Shown: piece after piece, positions 1-5,884 of the stretch | How positions within the stretch are numbered: position 1 is the stretch's first letter | Layout of the letters: every line of letters begins with the position of its first letter | Source: CAZRUM01 sp964603435 | GTDB lineage: Bacteria > Patescibacteriota > Patescibacteriia > Magasanikbacterales > UBA922 | Assembly (NCBI GenBank): GCA_964603435.1 | Contig: CAZRUM010000029.1 | Location: 1 to 13,286, forward strand | Direction of reading: 5' to 3' | Length of the DNA: 13,286 bases | Position numbers and translations under genes: made by a program | Notes under the pieces: generated by a model | Databases searched by the model: none | Told to the model about the DNA's origin: nothing | Seen by the model: only the letters and a program-made list of their open reading frames with translations

Positions 1-8
1 AATATTAT

Positions 9-36
9 TTGCGAAAATTTGTCTGATTTGTATAAT
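9..36 (+). promoter_or_regulatory. Candidate sigma70-type promoter for the methyltransferase gene
   Basis: A perfect TATAAT lies at 31-36. TTGCGA at 9-14, 16 bases upstream, matches 4 of 6 bases of the -35 consensus. Transcription would begin near 43, giving a leader of under 20 bases before the ATG at 61. No ribosome-binding motif is visible in that leader. This is a motif match only; in such AT-rich DNA a chance match is possible. Confidence 0.4.
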
Positions 37-60
37 TTGAGTTCTATCTAATTTAAAATT

Positions 61-822
61 ATGTTATCAAAAAAAATAGTTAAACACATAAACAAACTAG
101 GTCAGAAAAAAGTTCGCCATGAAGAAAAGGAATTTATTATTGAGGGTGTAAAAGGTGTAGATGAAGCCTTACAATCAAACGCTCAAATTCTTTTGCTCGT
201 GGTAGAAGGAAACAGGCGTGATGATGAATATTTCGCAGAACTTATAAAACTAGCTGAGAGTAAGGATGTACCGGTAGAATTTTGTGGTAGGGGAGACGTC
301 GGTAGTATAAAAACAACTGATACTTTTCCAGGAGTTTTGGCAATTGTGGAACAGAAAGAAATTAGTTTGGAAGAAATGCAGGGAAATATTATTTGTCTGG
401 ATGGTGTAAAAGACCCAGGAAATCTAGGAACCATTATTCGTACAGCAGACTGGTTTGGAATTAAATCGATTATCTTATCAGAAGATTGTGTGGATCCATA
501 TAATCCAAAAGTTGTGCGCAGTACTATGGGTTCAATTTTCCATGTAAATATTTTTGAGAGTGAAAGAACTGTAGAAGATTTGGGTCAGTTGCAGGAGATG
601 GGTTATAAATTGAATGGACTTGTAATGGATGGGGAAGATTTGAGTAAGATGAAATCAGGTGGAGAAAAACAAGTTTATATCCTGGGAAGTGAATCTCATG
701 GTGTGAGAGATGAAGTTGAAAAAATATTAGATAAAAAGTATACTATTTCTGGCTCCGGCGACGCAGAATCTTTAAATGTTGCGGTTGCAGCTGGTATTCT
801 AATTAGTCGTTTGTCATCCTGA
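61..822 (+). CDS. TrmH/SpoU-family RNA 2'-O-ribose methyltransferase
   Basis: This is a 253-residue cytoplasmic enzyme expected to transfer a methyl group from S-adenosylmethionine to a ribose 2'-OH in rRNA or tRNA. The N-terminal ~95 residues look like the SpoU substrate-binding domain, with EFIIEGVKGVDEAL near residues 24-37. The C-terminal SPOUT knot carries the three family motifs: DPGNLGTIIRTADWFG (118-133), YILGSESHGVR (206-216) and ESLNVAVAAGILI (236-248). Length is typical of RlmB/TrmH-like proteins, but the exact target nucleotide cannot be told from sequence. The ATG at 61 fits the usual start (MLSKKIVKHI). The last two codons and the TGA stop lie inside the repeat that starts at 813, so the native C-terminus may have been replaced. 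A promoter-like TATAAT lies at 31-36. The same-strand gltX follows after 139 bases. Confidence 0.9.
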   Translation: MLSKKIVKHINKLGQKKVRHEEKEFIIEGVKGVDEALQSNAQILLLVVEGNRRDDEYFAELIKLAESKDVPVEFCGRGDVGSIKTTDTFPGVLAIVEQKEISLEEMQGNIICLDGVKDPGNLGTIIRTADWFGIKSIILSEDCVDPYNPKVVRSTMGSIFHVNIFESERTVEDLGQLQEMGYKLNGLVMDGEDLSKMKSGGEKQVYILGSESHGVRDEVEKILDKKYTISGSGDAESLNVAVAAGILISRLSS

Positions 823-951
823 GGAACCTCAACGTAGTTAGGGGTGATGTAAGGATCCCTTTTTAATGCATTATTATTTGCATCAAATATAATTTACTTT
901 AAATATTCGTTCGTGGCTTGGAAAGGGATTCCTCTCTTCGCTCGGAATGAC
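813..951. repeat. Imperfect inverted-repeat element between the methyltransferase gene and gltX
   Basis: The left arm begins GTCATCCTGAGG (813) and ends AAGGATCCCTTT (851-862). The right arm runs from AAAGGGATTCC (922) to CTCGGAATGAC (951). The reverse complement of the right arm, GTCATTCCGAG then AGGAATCCCTTT, matches the left arm at both ends, so the unit is a ~140-base element with inverted ends and an AT-rich middle. It overlaps the end of the methyltransferase gene and supplies its TGA (820-822). It also contains an ATG at 947 in frame with gltX. A TATAAT at 888-893 in the centre could serve as a -10 for gltX, but no good -35 is visible. ATCCTGAGG and AAGGATCCC recur in the hydrolase gene near 11182-11206, indicating a repeat family. 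Confidence 0.75.
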
Positions 952-961
952 AGTGAAAATT

Positions 962-2431
962 ATGATAAAAACTAGATTTGCACCAAGTCCAACAGGATTT
1001 TTACACGTAGGAGGATTGCGAACAGCTTTGTTTGCTTATTTATATGCTCATCATCATGGTGGTAAGTTTGTTTTGCGTATAGAAGATACTGACCGCGAAA
1101 GATTTATTGAAGGTGGAGTAGAAAATATTTTAAATTCTCTACATTGGGCTGGAATAAAACCAGATGAAGGTGTTGATTTGGAAAGCTCTGACGGAAGTAT
1201 AATCCAAATTGGTGAAGCAGGACCATATATTCAGTCAGAGCGTTTGGAAATTTATAAGGAATATATTGATAAGCTAGTAGAACAGGGTGATGCTTATTAC
1301 TGTTTTTGTACAAAGGAAAGATTGAGTGAATTGCGTGAGATGCAAGAAGCAAATAAACAAACCACAGGTTATGACGGTCATTGTTGTGGTCTGAATAAAG
1401 AAGAGTCTAAAAAACGAATTGACGCAGGTGAGAGCTATGTCGTACGTATGAAAATGCCAGACGAGGGTGTGACTGTGGTGGACGATATGGTGCGTGGTAA
1501 GGTTGAATTTAAAAATGAACTCGTTGATGATCAGGTTATTCTAAAAGGTGATGGTTTCCCTACTTATCACCTCGCAGTTGTAGTGGACGATCACCTTATG
1601 GGGATTACCCATGTGATTCGTGGAGAAGAATGGCTTCCGTCTACTCCAAAGCATATACAACTTTATAAAATGTTTGGTTGGGAGGAGCCAAAGTTTGCTC
1701 ACCTGTCTCTACTTGTGAATGAACAAAAACAAAAACTTTCCAAGCGTCACGGAGACGTAGCTGTTCATGATTATATTGATAAAGGTTATTTGCCAGAAGC
1801 GATGAATAATTTTTCTGTATTGCTTGGTTGGAATCCGGGAGATGATAGGGAGATTTTTGACATGGAAGAGTTGGTAAAAGAATTTGATTTTGATAAAGTT
1901 GGCAAAGCGGCTGCGGTTTTTAATATAGAAAAGTTGAACTGGTTTAATAAGCATTATATAATGAATTTGAGTCCGGAAGAATTGGCAAAAAGATGTGAAA
2001 AATTTTATGTAAATGCTGGAGTAGATATAGAGAATCAGGATTTGGCAGAGGTTGTAAAATTGGAGCAGGGGAGAGCCAATACTTTGCTTGATATTGTACA
2101 AAATACTGGTTTCGTCTTTGCTGATAAGCTGGAGTATGATGCTGAGCTCTTGGTTTGGAAAAAATCTACTCGCGAAGATGCAAAAGAAAAACTAAAAATG
2201 CTCTCAGAATTTTTGAGTACAATAAGTAGTCAAGAATGGAATCTAGAAAACCTAGAAACCAAAGTAGGGGAGTGGGTCAAGGAAAAAGGCTTTGGTATGG
2301 GAGATGTGCTCTGGCCAATGCGTGTGTCTCTATCTGGACAGAAAAACTCTCCAGGTCCTTATGAAATTGCCAATGTGCTTGGTAAGGAAAAGACTTTAAA
2401 ACGAATAGGGGAGAGTATTCAGAAAATTTAA
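962..2431 (+). CDS. gltX: Glutamyl-tRNA synthetase
   Basis: This class I aminoacyl-tRNA synthetase activates glutamate and charges tRNA-Glu in the cytoplasm. In organisms lacking GlnRS it also charges tRNA-Gln; this window does not decide that. Numbered from the ATG at 962, the protein has 489 residues. It shows APSPTGFLHVGG (7-18, the HIGH signature), RIEDTDRER (39-47), a zinc-type cluster C114, C116, Y137 and C141, and the KLSKR loop at 258-262. The C-terminal half is the anticodon-binding helical domain. An insertion near residues 72-86 separates the usual DEG and GPY.QSER motifs. I choose 962 over the in-frame ATG at 947: residues MIKTRFAPSP match the family N-terminus, and 947 lies inside the flanking repeat. 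No Shine-Dalgarno motif is visible. Confidence 0.96.
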   Translation: MIKTRFAPSPTGFLHVGGLRTALFAYLYAHHHGGKFVLRIEDTDRERFIEGGVENILNSLHWAGIKPDEGVDLESSDGSIIQIGEAGPYIQSERLEIYKEYIDKLVEQGDAYYCFCTKERLSELREMQEANKQTTGYDGHCCGLNKEESKKRIDAGESYVVRMKMPDEGVTVVDDMVRGKVEFKNELVDDQVILKGDGFPTYHLAVVVDDHLMGITHVIRGEEWLPSTPKHIQLYKMFGWEEPKFAHLSLLVNEQKQKLSKRHGDVAVHDYIDKGYLPEAMNNFSVLLGWNPGDDREIFDMEELVKEFDFDKVGKAAAVFNIEKLNWFNKHYIMNLSPEELAKRCEKFYVNAGVDIENQDLAEVVKLEQGRANTLLDIVQNTGFVFADKLEYDAELLVWKKSTREDAKEKLKMLSEFLSTISSQEWNLENLETKVGEWVKEKGFGMGDVLWPMRVSLSGQKNSPGPYEIANVLGKEKTLKRIGESIQKI

Positions 2432-2434
2432 TAA

Positions 2435-2512
2435 AACGCCAATTACCAAAATAACCATAATTTACCACAATACTAATTTAGGCTCATTTAGGAAATTGTG
2501 GATATTGGCGTT
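2435..2512. repeat. Nested inverted repeat downstream of gltX, possible terminator
   Basis: AACGCCAAT at 2435-2443 is perfectly complementary to ATTGGCGTT at 2504-2512. Inside it, CCACAAT at 2465-2471 pairs with ATTGTGG at 2495-2501. The right-hand arms are 2 bases apart but the left arms are 21 apart, so the fold would carry a large one-sided bulge. The loop contains TTTAGG twice (2478-2483 and 2487-2492). It begins 3 bases after the gltX stop and ends just before the promoter of the next gene. It may end gltX transcripts, although no long T-run follows directly; it may instead be another small repeat. Confidence 0.5.
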
Positions 2513-2530
2513 CTATATTCTTTGAAAAAA

Positions 2531-2539
2531 TGATATAAT
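2531..2539 (+). promoter_or_regulatory. Extended -10 promoter for the M23 peptidase, predicting a leaderless mRNA
   Basis: TGATATAAT at 2531-2539 is a perfect extended -10 (TGnTATAAT). No convincing -35 lies 17 bases upstream (TTCTAT), which is common for extended -10 promoters. The hexamer ends only 6 bases before the ATG at 2546, so transcription would start at or within a base or two of the start codon. That implies a leaderless message, and no Shine-Dalgarno motif is present. Confidence 0.6.
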
Positions 2540-2545
2540 ACTTTC

Positions 2546-3826
2546 ATGAAGAAATTACTGCCTGCCCGCAATGCACTTCGTTTTATAGCGAAGGCAGGCG
2601 GGCCTGTCATCTTATTTGCACTGCTAGTTGGAATATTGTTTCAGCCGGCTTTTGTATTTGCAGAAAACGTAGGTGGTAATAGCGAAGAGATTAATATTTT
2701 AAATGATAAAATATCTGCAAACAAAGATAAGATTCAACAATTGGAGAGTAGTATCGCGGATACTAAGTCTAGAATAAAACAAAAACGTCTAGAATCAGTT
2801 TCTTTGAAAAATCAAATGGCAATTATTGATAATAGAATGTTACAGGTGGGTTTAGATATAGAGCAAACAGAGCAAAAGCTTGATGTTCTTAGTTTGGAAA
2901 TTGAAGTTTTGGAATTATCTATAGAAGACAAAGAAAAGTCTATGAACAAACAGAAGAGAATGCTTTCAGAGCTTATTAGAACCATTCATTATGGAGATGA
3001 CAAGAGTTATTTGGAAATAGCTGTGGCTTATGATAGTTTTTCCGATTTTTATAATCAGATTCAGTATGTAGAAAGTATCGAAAGTGATCTTGGTGATAAT
3101 GTGAGAGGGCTTCGTATTATAAGAGAGGAACTAGAAGAGAAAAAAACTGGCACAGAAGAACGCAAAAAAACTTATGAAGATTTGAGAGCTGAACTAGAAG
3201 AAAAGAAAACAGATTTGGATGAGCAAGGGAATTATAAAACAGATCTTTTGTATCAGTCTCAGTCATCAGAATTGAAATATCAAACTCTACTTGGTAGTCT
3301 AACTGCTCAGTATCAGCAAATAGAAAATGAGATATCTGCAATTGAAAAAGAGGTTCGTTCAAAACTTAATTCACAAGACAAGTTAGAGACAATAATAGGT
3401 GATCCTAGTAAACTTTCCTGGCCAACTGGTAGTCGTTATATTACGGCTTATTTTCACGATCCAGATTATCCTTATCGTCATGTCTTTGAACATAGTGGTG
3501 TCGATGTCCGTGCAGCTCAAGGGACACCTTTGAAAGCCGCTGCCTCAGGATATGTAGCTCGTGCTAAACACTGTTCAGTTGCATCTTGTTATAGTTATGT
3601 CATGCTTGTGCATTCTGGTGGTTTGGCTACAGTTTACGGGCATATGAGTAAGATTGTAGTGTCAGAAGACAATTTTATAACTCGTGGGAGTGTTATAGGG
3701 TATTCTGGTGGTACACCTGGTACTGTTGGTGCAGGTCCATTTGTGACAGGCCCACATCTTCACTTTGAAGTTCGTAAGAATGGTATTCCAACGAATCCAC
3801 TTAATTACTTAGTGCGTGATTGGTAA
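2546..3826 (+). CDS. Secreted coiled-coil M23-family peptidoglycan endopeptidase
   Basis: This 426-residue exported protein is expected to cleave peptidoglycan peptide bonds outside the membrane. Its layout resembles EnvC/CwlO-type division and separation hydrolases. Residues 1-40 form a signal sequence with hydrophobic core VILFALLVGILFQPAFVF (21-38) and likely cleavage after A39. Residues ~45-275 are a long, charged, heptad-like coiled coil in two blocks. The C-terminal M23 (LytM) domain spans ~290-420. All zinc and catalytic residues are present: HSGVD (H316, D320), YGH (H366) and HLH (H404, H406). It should therefore be active, unlike the degenerate LytM domain of EnvC-type amidase activators. 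Two cysteines (343, 348) could form a disulfide. Residues 5-19 are encoded exactly by a GC-rich palindrome; without them the N-terminus reads as a classic signal peptide. Confidence 0.92.
   Translation: MKKLLPARNALRFIAKAGGPVILFALLVGILFQPAFVFAENVGGNSEEINILNDKISANKDKIQQLESSIADTKSRIKQKRLESVSLKNQMAIIDNRMLQVGLDIEQTEQKLDVLSLEIEVLELSIEDKEKSMNKQKRMLSELIRTIHYGDDKSYLEIAVAYDSFSDFYNQIQYVESIESDLGDNVRGLRIIREELEEKKTGTEERKKTYEDLRAELEEKKTDLDEQGNYKTDLLYQSQSSELKYQTLLGSLTAQYQQIENEISAIEKEVRSKLNSQDKLETIIGDPSKLSWPTGSRYITAYFHDPDYPYRHVFEHSGVDVRAAQGTPLKAAASGYVARAKHCSVASCYSYVMLVHSGGLATVYGHMSKIVVSEDNFITRGSVIGYSGGTPGTVGAGPFVTGPHLHFEVRKNGIPTNPLNYLVRDW
2558..2602. repeat. GC-rich palindromic repeat in frame in the signal-peptide region
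   Basis: This 45-base segment (27 of 45 bases G or C, in otherwise AT-rich DNA) has CCTGCC at 2561-2566 pairing with GGCAGG at 2593-2598, and CTTCG at 2576-2580 pairing with CGAAG at 2589-2593 around an 8-base loop. It equals 15 codons (LPARNALRFIAKAGG) and keeps the reading frame. Removing it would leave MKKL joined to PVILFALLVGILF, a textbook signal peptide. That makes insertion of a mobile palindrome into a pre-existing gene the simplest reading. Confidence 0.65.
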
Positions 3827-3888
3827 ACATTGATTTAAACTGATTTATACAGAAAATTAAATTTTATTTATTAATTAAAATAAAAACT

Positions 3889-4455
3889 ATGGAAAATGAA
3901 GTTTTTAAAAATAGTGAAAACAAAACATCATTTATTATTTCAATCGTCGCCATCGTACTAGTTTTGATTATAAGTGTTGGTCTTTTTCTTTTCTTTAAAT
4001 CTAGTTTAAATACTTTATCGAATGAAGTAAAAACTGAACTTAGTGAATTAAAAATAATTTTACAAGAGGATGAGAAGAAAGAAGATATTGAAATAGAAAT
4101 TTCTAATATCAATGAAGATAGTTTTGTAGTGACAGATCAGGATTTAGAAGAGATAAAAACTGTTATTGATAAAGCTATTTACACGGATATGGGACCTATC
4201 GAAATTAAAGTTTCAGAAGTTTTGGGAAATTATTCTGTTGGTGTGATTGATAGTGCTCATGGTGGACATTATAGTTGGTACGCAGCTAAAGTGGATGGAG
4301 AATGGGAAAGCGTGTGGCTTGCAAGTGGTTTAACGAGGGATACTGTGAGCTGTCAGGTGTTACAGTATTATCCTGATTTTCCAATAAAGCTCGCCCCTGA
4401 GTGTTGGGACTATCAAGTTCAGAGAGTGGTTGATAGACCAGTTGAATATAAATAA
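3889..4455 (+). CDS. Small membrane-anchored protein of unknown function
   Basis: This 188-residue protein belongs to no family I can name. It has one strongly hydrophobic segment at residues ~14-37 (SFIISIVAIVLVLIISVGLF), then an acidic, helical, probably coiled stretch at ~38-95. A compact C-terminal domain (~98-188) is rich in aromatic residues: HYSWYAAKVDGEWESVW at 127-143, with C155 and C172 placed to form a disulfide if the domain is outside the cell. From memory, similar endings (W-x-AAKV-x-G-x-W, later paired Cys with a YPDFP-like motif) recur in patescibacterial hypothetical proteins; I cannot verify this here. The likely topology is N-terminus inside and C-terminal domain outside. 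It lies 62 bases after the M23 peptidase gene and may share its transcript. A terminator follows at 4526. No Shine-Dalgarno motif precedes it. Confidence 0.8.
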   Translation: MENEVFKNSENKTSFIISIVAIVLVLIISVGLFLFFKSSLNTLSNEVKTELSELKIILQEDEKKEDIEIEISNINEDSFVVTDQDLEEIKTVIDKAIYTDMGPIEIKVSEVLGNYSVGVIDSAHGGHYSWYAAKVDGEWESVWLASGLTRDTVSCQVLQYYPDFPIKLAPECWDYQVQRVVDRPVEYK

Positions 4456-4525
4456 ATATCTAGTGTCGCACAATATTATGACAGGGGAGTAGGGTGTAGA
4501 AAAAGGGGATAGAGATTTTTGATTA

Positions 4526-4565
4526 AAAAAGAACTTTAATTAAAACAAAGTTCTTTTTATTTTTG
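4526..4565 (+). terminator. Rho-independent-type terminator after the plus-strand genes
   Basis: AAAAAGAACTTT at 4526-4537 pairs perfectly with AAAGTTCTTTTT at 4547-4558 around a 9-base loop, and the T-rich tail runs to 4565 (TTTTTATTTTT from 4555). The stem is long but AT-rich. It lies 70 bases after the stop of the 188-residue membrane protein. Read on the minus strand it is also followed by T residues, so it may act in both directions between the convergent gene sets. Confidence 0.7.
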
Positions 4566-4673
4566 ATTGTATTATTAAATTTCTAATTACTAATTCATCT
4601 AATTACTAATAAAAATTAAAATTTAATTATTTTTTGATAAAAAGATAGCAAAACATATAAAAGATAGAGTAAA

Positions 4674-4786
4674 AGCTATAAAAGGTGCTAGTTGTACGCT
4701 TTTTTAGCTATACTTAGCGGTATAGTATGACCCGGGCTTTCAGAGGCCCTATTACATAGTGTCGCATAAGATATATTGTGCGACAC
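4674..4786. other. Cluster of stacked hairpins in the gene-free region
   Basis: The 403 bases between the two convergent gene sets (4456-4858) contain no credible gene. Apart from the terminator at 4526, this part is the most structured. AGCTATAAAAG (4674-4684) pairs with CTTTTTTAGCT (4699-4709) with one mismatch. CTATAC (4708-4713) pairs with GTATAG (4720-4725). GGGC (4734-4737) pairs with GCCC (4746-4749). GTGTCGCA (4759-4766) pairs with TGCGACAC (4779-4786). Several hairpins in a row could mean a small RNA, a folded repeat element or extra transcription stops. I recognise no known RNA family. Confidence 0.4.
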
Positions 4787-4858
4787 CTATACTATCCTCA
4801 CCTAGCCTACCCTACTATCTCAAAAACACTTCTCCCCCACTTATTTATTATAAAAAGT

Positions 4859-5881
4859 TTATTGCCAATAGACTTTTCCCGGGTAACGTAAATCAATATA
4901 ATTTAAATTAGGGCGGGTTATTTTATTTTTTAATAAATATTGCAATTCTTCAAACTGGGTATCAATGTCTTTGTGCAGATTTACTCTCATTTCCCAGCCT
5001 TCATACGTTTTTATGACTGCGTCCCCTATTTCGTTGTTAATTTCAATATACTTGAAAGGAATATCAGTTTTTTTATTTATAATATTAAACCAAGAAATAA
5101 TTCCAGATACAGTGTTATCAAATAAAACATTTGTATTTACGTCAGCTGATCTGTGTCTGGTGTCATAAACTATAGGATAGTCTCCCATTTCAGCGATTAC
5201 ATTTTTTATGGCCGGGGTATGGCTTCTACCTACTTCTTGTCTTTTTTCTACTACTTCACCAAGTTCATTTGTGCTGGTAGTTATTTTTATCTCTCCTTGC
5301 CATTCGTCCTCCCCTACTTGTCGTAAAATTTCCACCACATTTCCGTTGGTACCAATATAAGAGTATTTTTCTCCGTTATCATAAATAATAGTTGAGATTT
5401 TTTCTTCCACTGTTATGTTTATGGTGTCTGGAAATTGCTTTCTTACAATAATAGATTCCAAAGCGTACTTGTCTTTCAAAATATCGCGTATTTCGTCTAG
5501 GTTTACTATAAAGTAACTTTGACCTGGGAAAAGTAGTAAACGATTGTATTTTGTTACACCGAGGGCAGAGTCTTTGAATTCAGTTTCAGAAATTCTCTGC
5601 AGTCCTGCTACCTCTACTTTTTCTATATGAAAAAATGGATGGTATAGAGCCAATAATAACAAGCTAAGTATCGCTAGACTAAAAATAATCAACTCTATTC
5701 TTTTTTTCCAGTCTATACTTTCTGTTTCTTGCCAAAAAGGATTATTCTTTCTTGATTTTTTCCAAGCAAAGTCACGTTTGACTGTGTTTTGCGATGAGGC
5801 AAACATAAAACAAGAAGCTTTTTTAAACCCTCTCCCCCACTTCTTTTTATGTTTGTGAATGTTGAAGATGTTGCGACGCAC
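4859..5881 (-). CDS. ftsQ: FtsQ/DivIB-type cell division protein with POTRA domain
   Basis: This is a 340-residue bitopic membrane protein expected to link early and late divisome components. A basic cytoplasmic tail (residues 1-61) precedes one transmembrane segment (~62-80, RIELIIFSLAILSLLLLALY). The FtsQ-type POTRA domain follows (~84-160: FHIEKVEVAGLQRISETEF at its start, VRKQFPDTINITVEEK at its end), and then the beta domain to the C-terminus. The start is uncertain. A GTG at 5881 lies 3 bases after the upstream stop and gives 340 residues. An ATG at 5806 would give 315 residues and leaves all domains intact. The disputed 25-residue stretch contains a 12-base sequence that recurs just downstream of the gene. 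Its position as the last gene of an envelope cluster fits a division role. No clear terminator directly follows the stop. Confidence 0.85.
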   Translation of the reverse strand: MRRNIFNIHKHKKKWGRGFKKASCFMFASSQNTVKRDFAWKKSRKNNPFWQETESIDWKKRIELIIFSLAILSLLLLALYHPFFHIEKVEVAGLQRISETEFKDSALGVTKYNRLLLFPGQSYFIVNLDEIRDILKDKYALESIIVRKQFPDTINITVEEKISTIIYDNGEKYSYIGTNGNVVEILRQVGEDEWQGEIKITTSTNELGEVVEKRQEVGRSHTPAIKNVIAEMGDYPIVYDTRHRSADVNTNVLFDNTVSGIISWFNIINKKTDIPFKYIEINNEIGDAVIKTYEGWEMRVNLHKDIDTQFEELQYLLKNKITRPNLNYIDLRYPGKVYWQ

Positions 5882-5884
5882 AAA

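Larger units (their letters stand above)
4463..4786. mobile_element. Possible non-coding MITE-like element with 14-base terminal inverted repeats
   Basis: GTGTCGCACAATAT at 4463-4476 is the perfect reverse complement of ATATTGTGCGACAC at 4773-4786. The trinucleotide CTA directly flanks both outer ends (4460-4462 and 4787-4789), as a short target-site duplication would. The 324-base interval has no credible ORF and carries several hairpins. A further direct copy of TAGTGTCGCA at 4757-4766 makes the right end a hairpin by itself. No transposase is nearby, so any mobility would depend on one elsewhere. Alternatively, the paired motifs may be two separate copies of a short palindromic repeat. Confidence 0.4.

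Noticed and set aside
820..822. TGA read as glycine (Gracilibacteria/SR1 code)
   Set aside because: The TGA is repeat-derived and is the only TGA stop. Reading through adds only five residues before TAG. All other recognised proteins are complete under the standard code with no in-frame TGA, which gives no support for recoding.
947..961. Upstream in-frame ATG for gltX, adding MTVKI
   Set aside because: It lies within the arm of the repeat element, and the family N-terminus starts at the ATG at 962.
1709..2101. Long open frame antisense to gltX
   Set aside because: It is a shadow of the gltX coding sequence, low-complexity and rich in I, F, Y and K, with no recognisable motif. The same holds for the other short frames opposite or inside the genes called here.
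4708..4750. XerCD dif-like or replication-origin site
   Set aside because: The CTATAC/GTATAG hairpin does not fit the two 11-base half-sites with a 6-base centre typical of dif, and there are no DnaA-box clusters or origin-associated genes.
4456..4858. CRISPR array or tRNA gene in the gene-free region
   Set aside because: There are no regularly spaced direct repeats with unique spacers, and no cloverleaf with T-loop GTTCRA-type sequence was found. The repeats seen are inverted ends and local hairpins.
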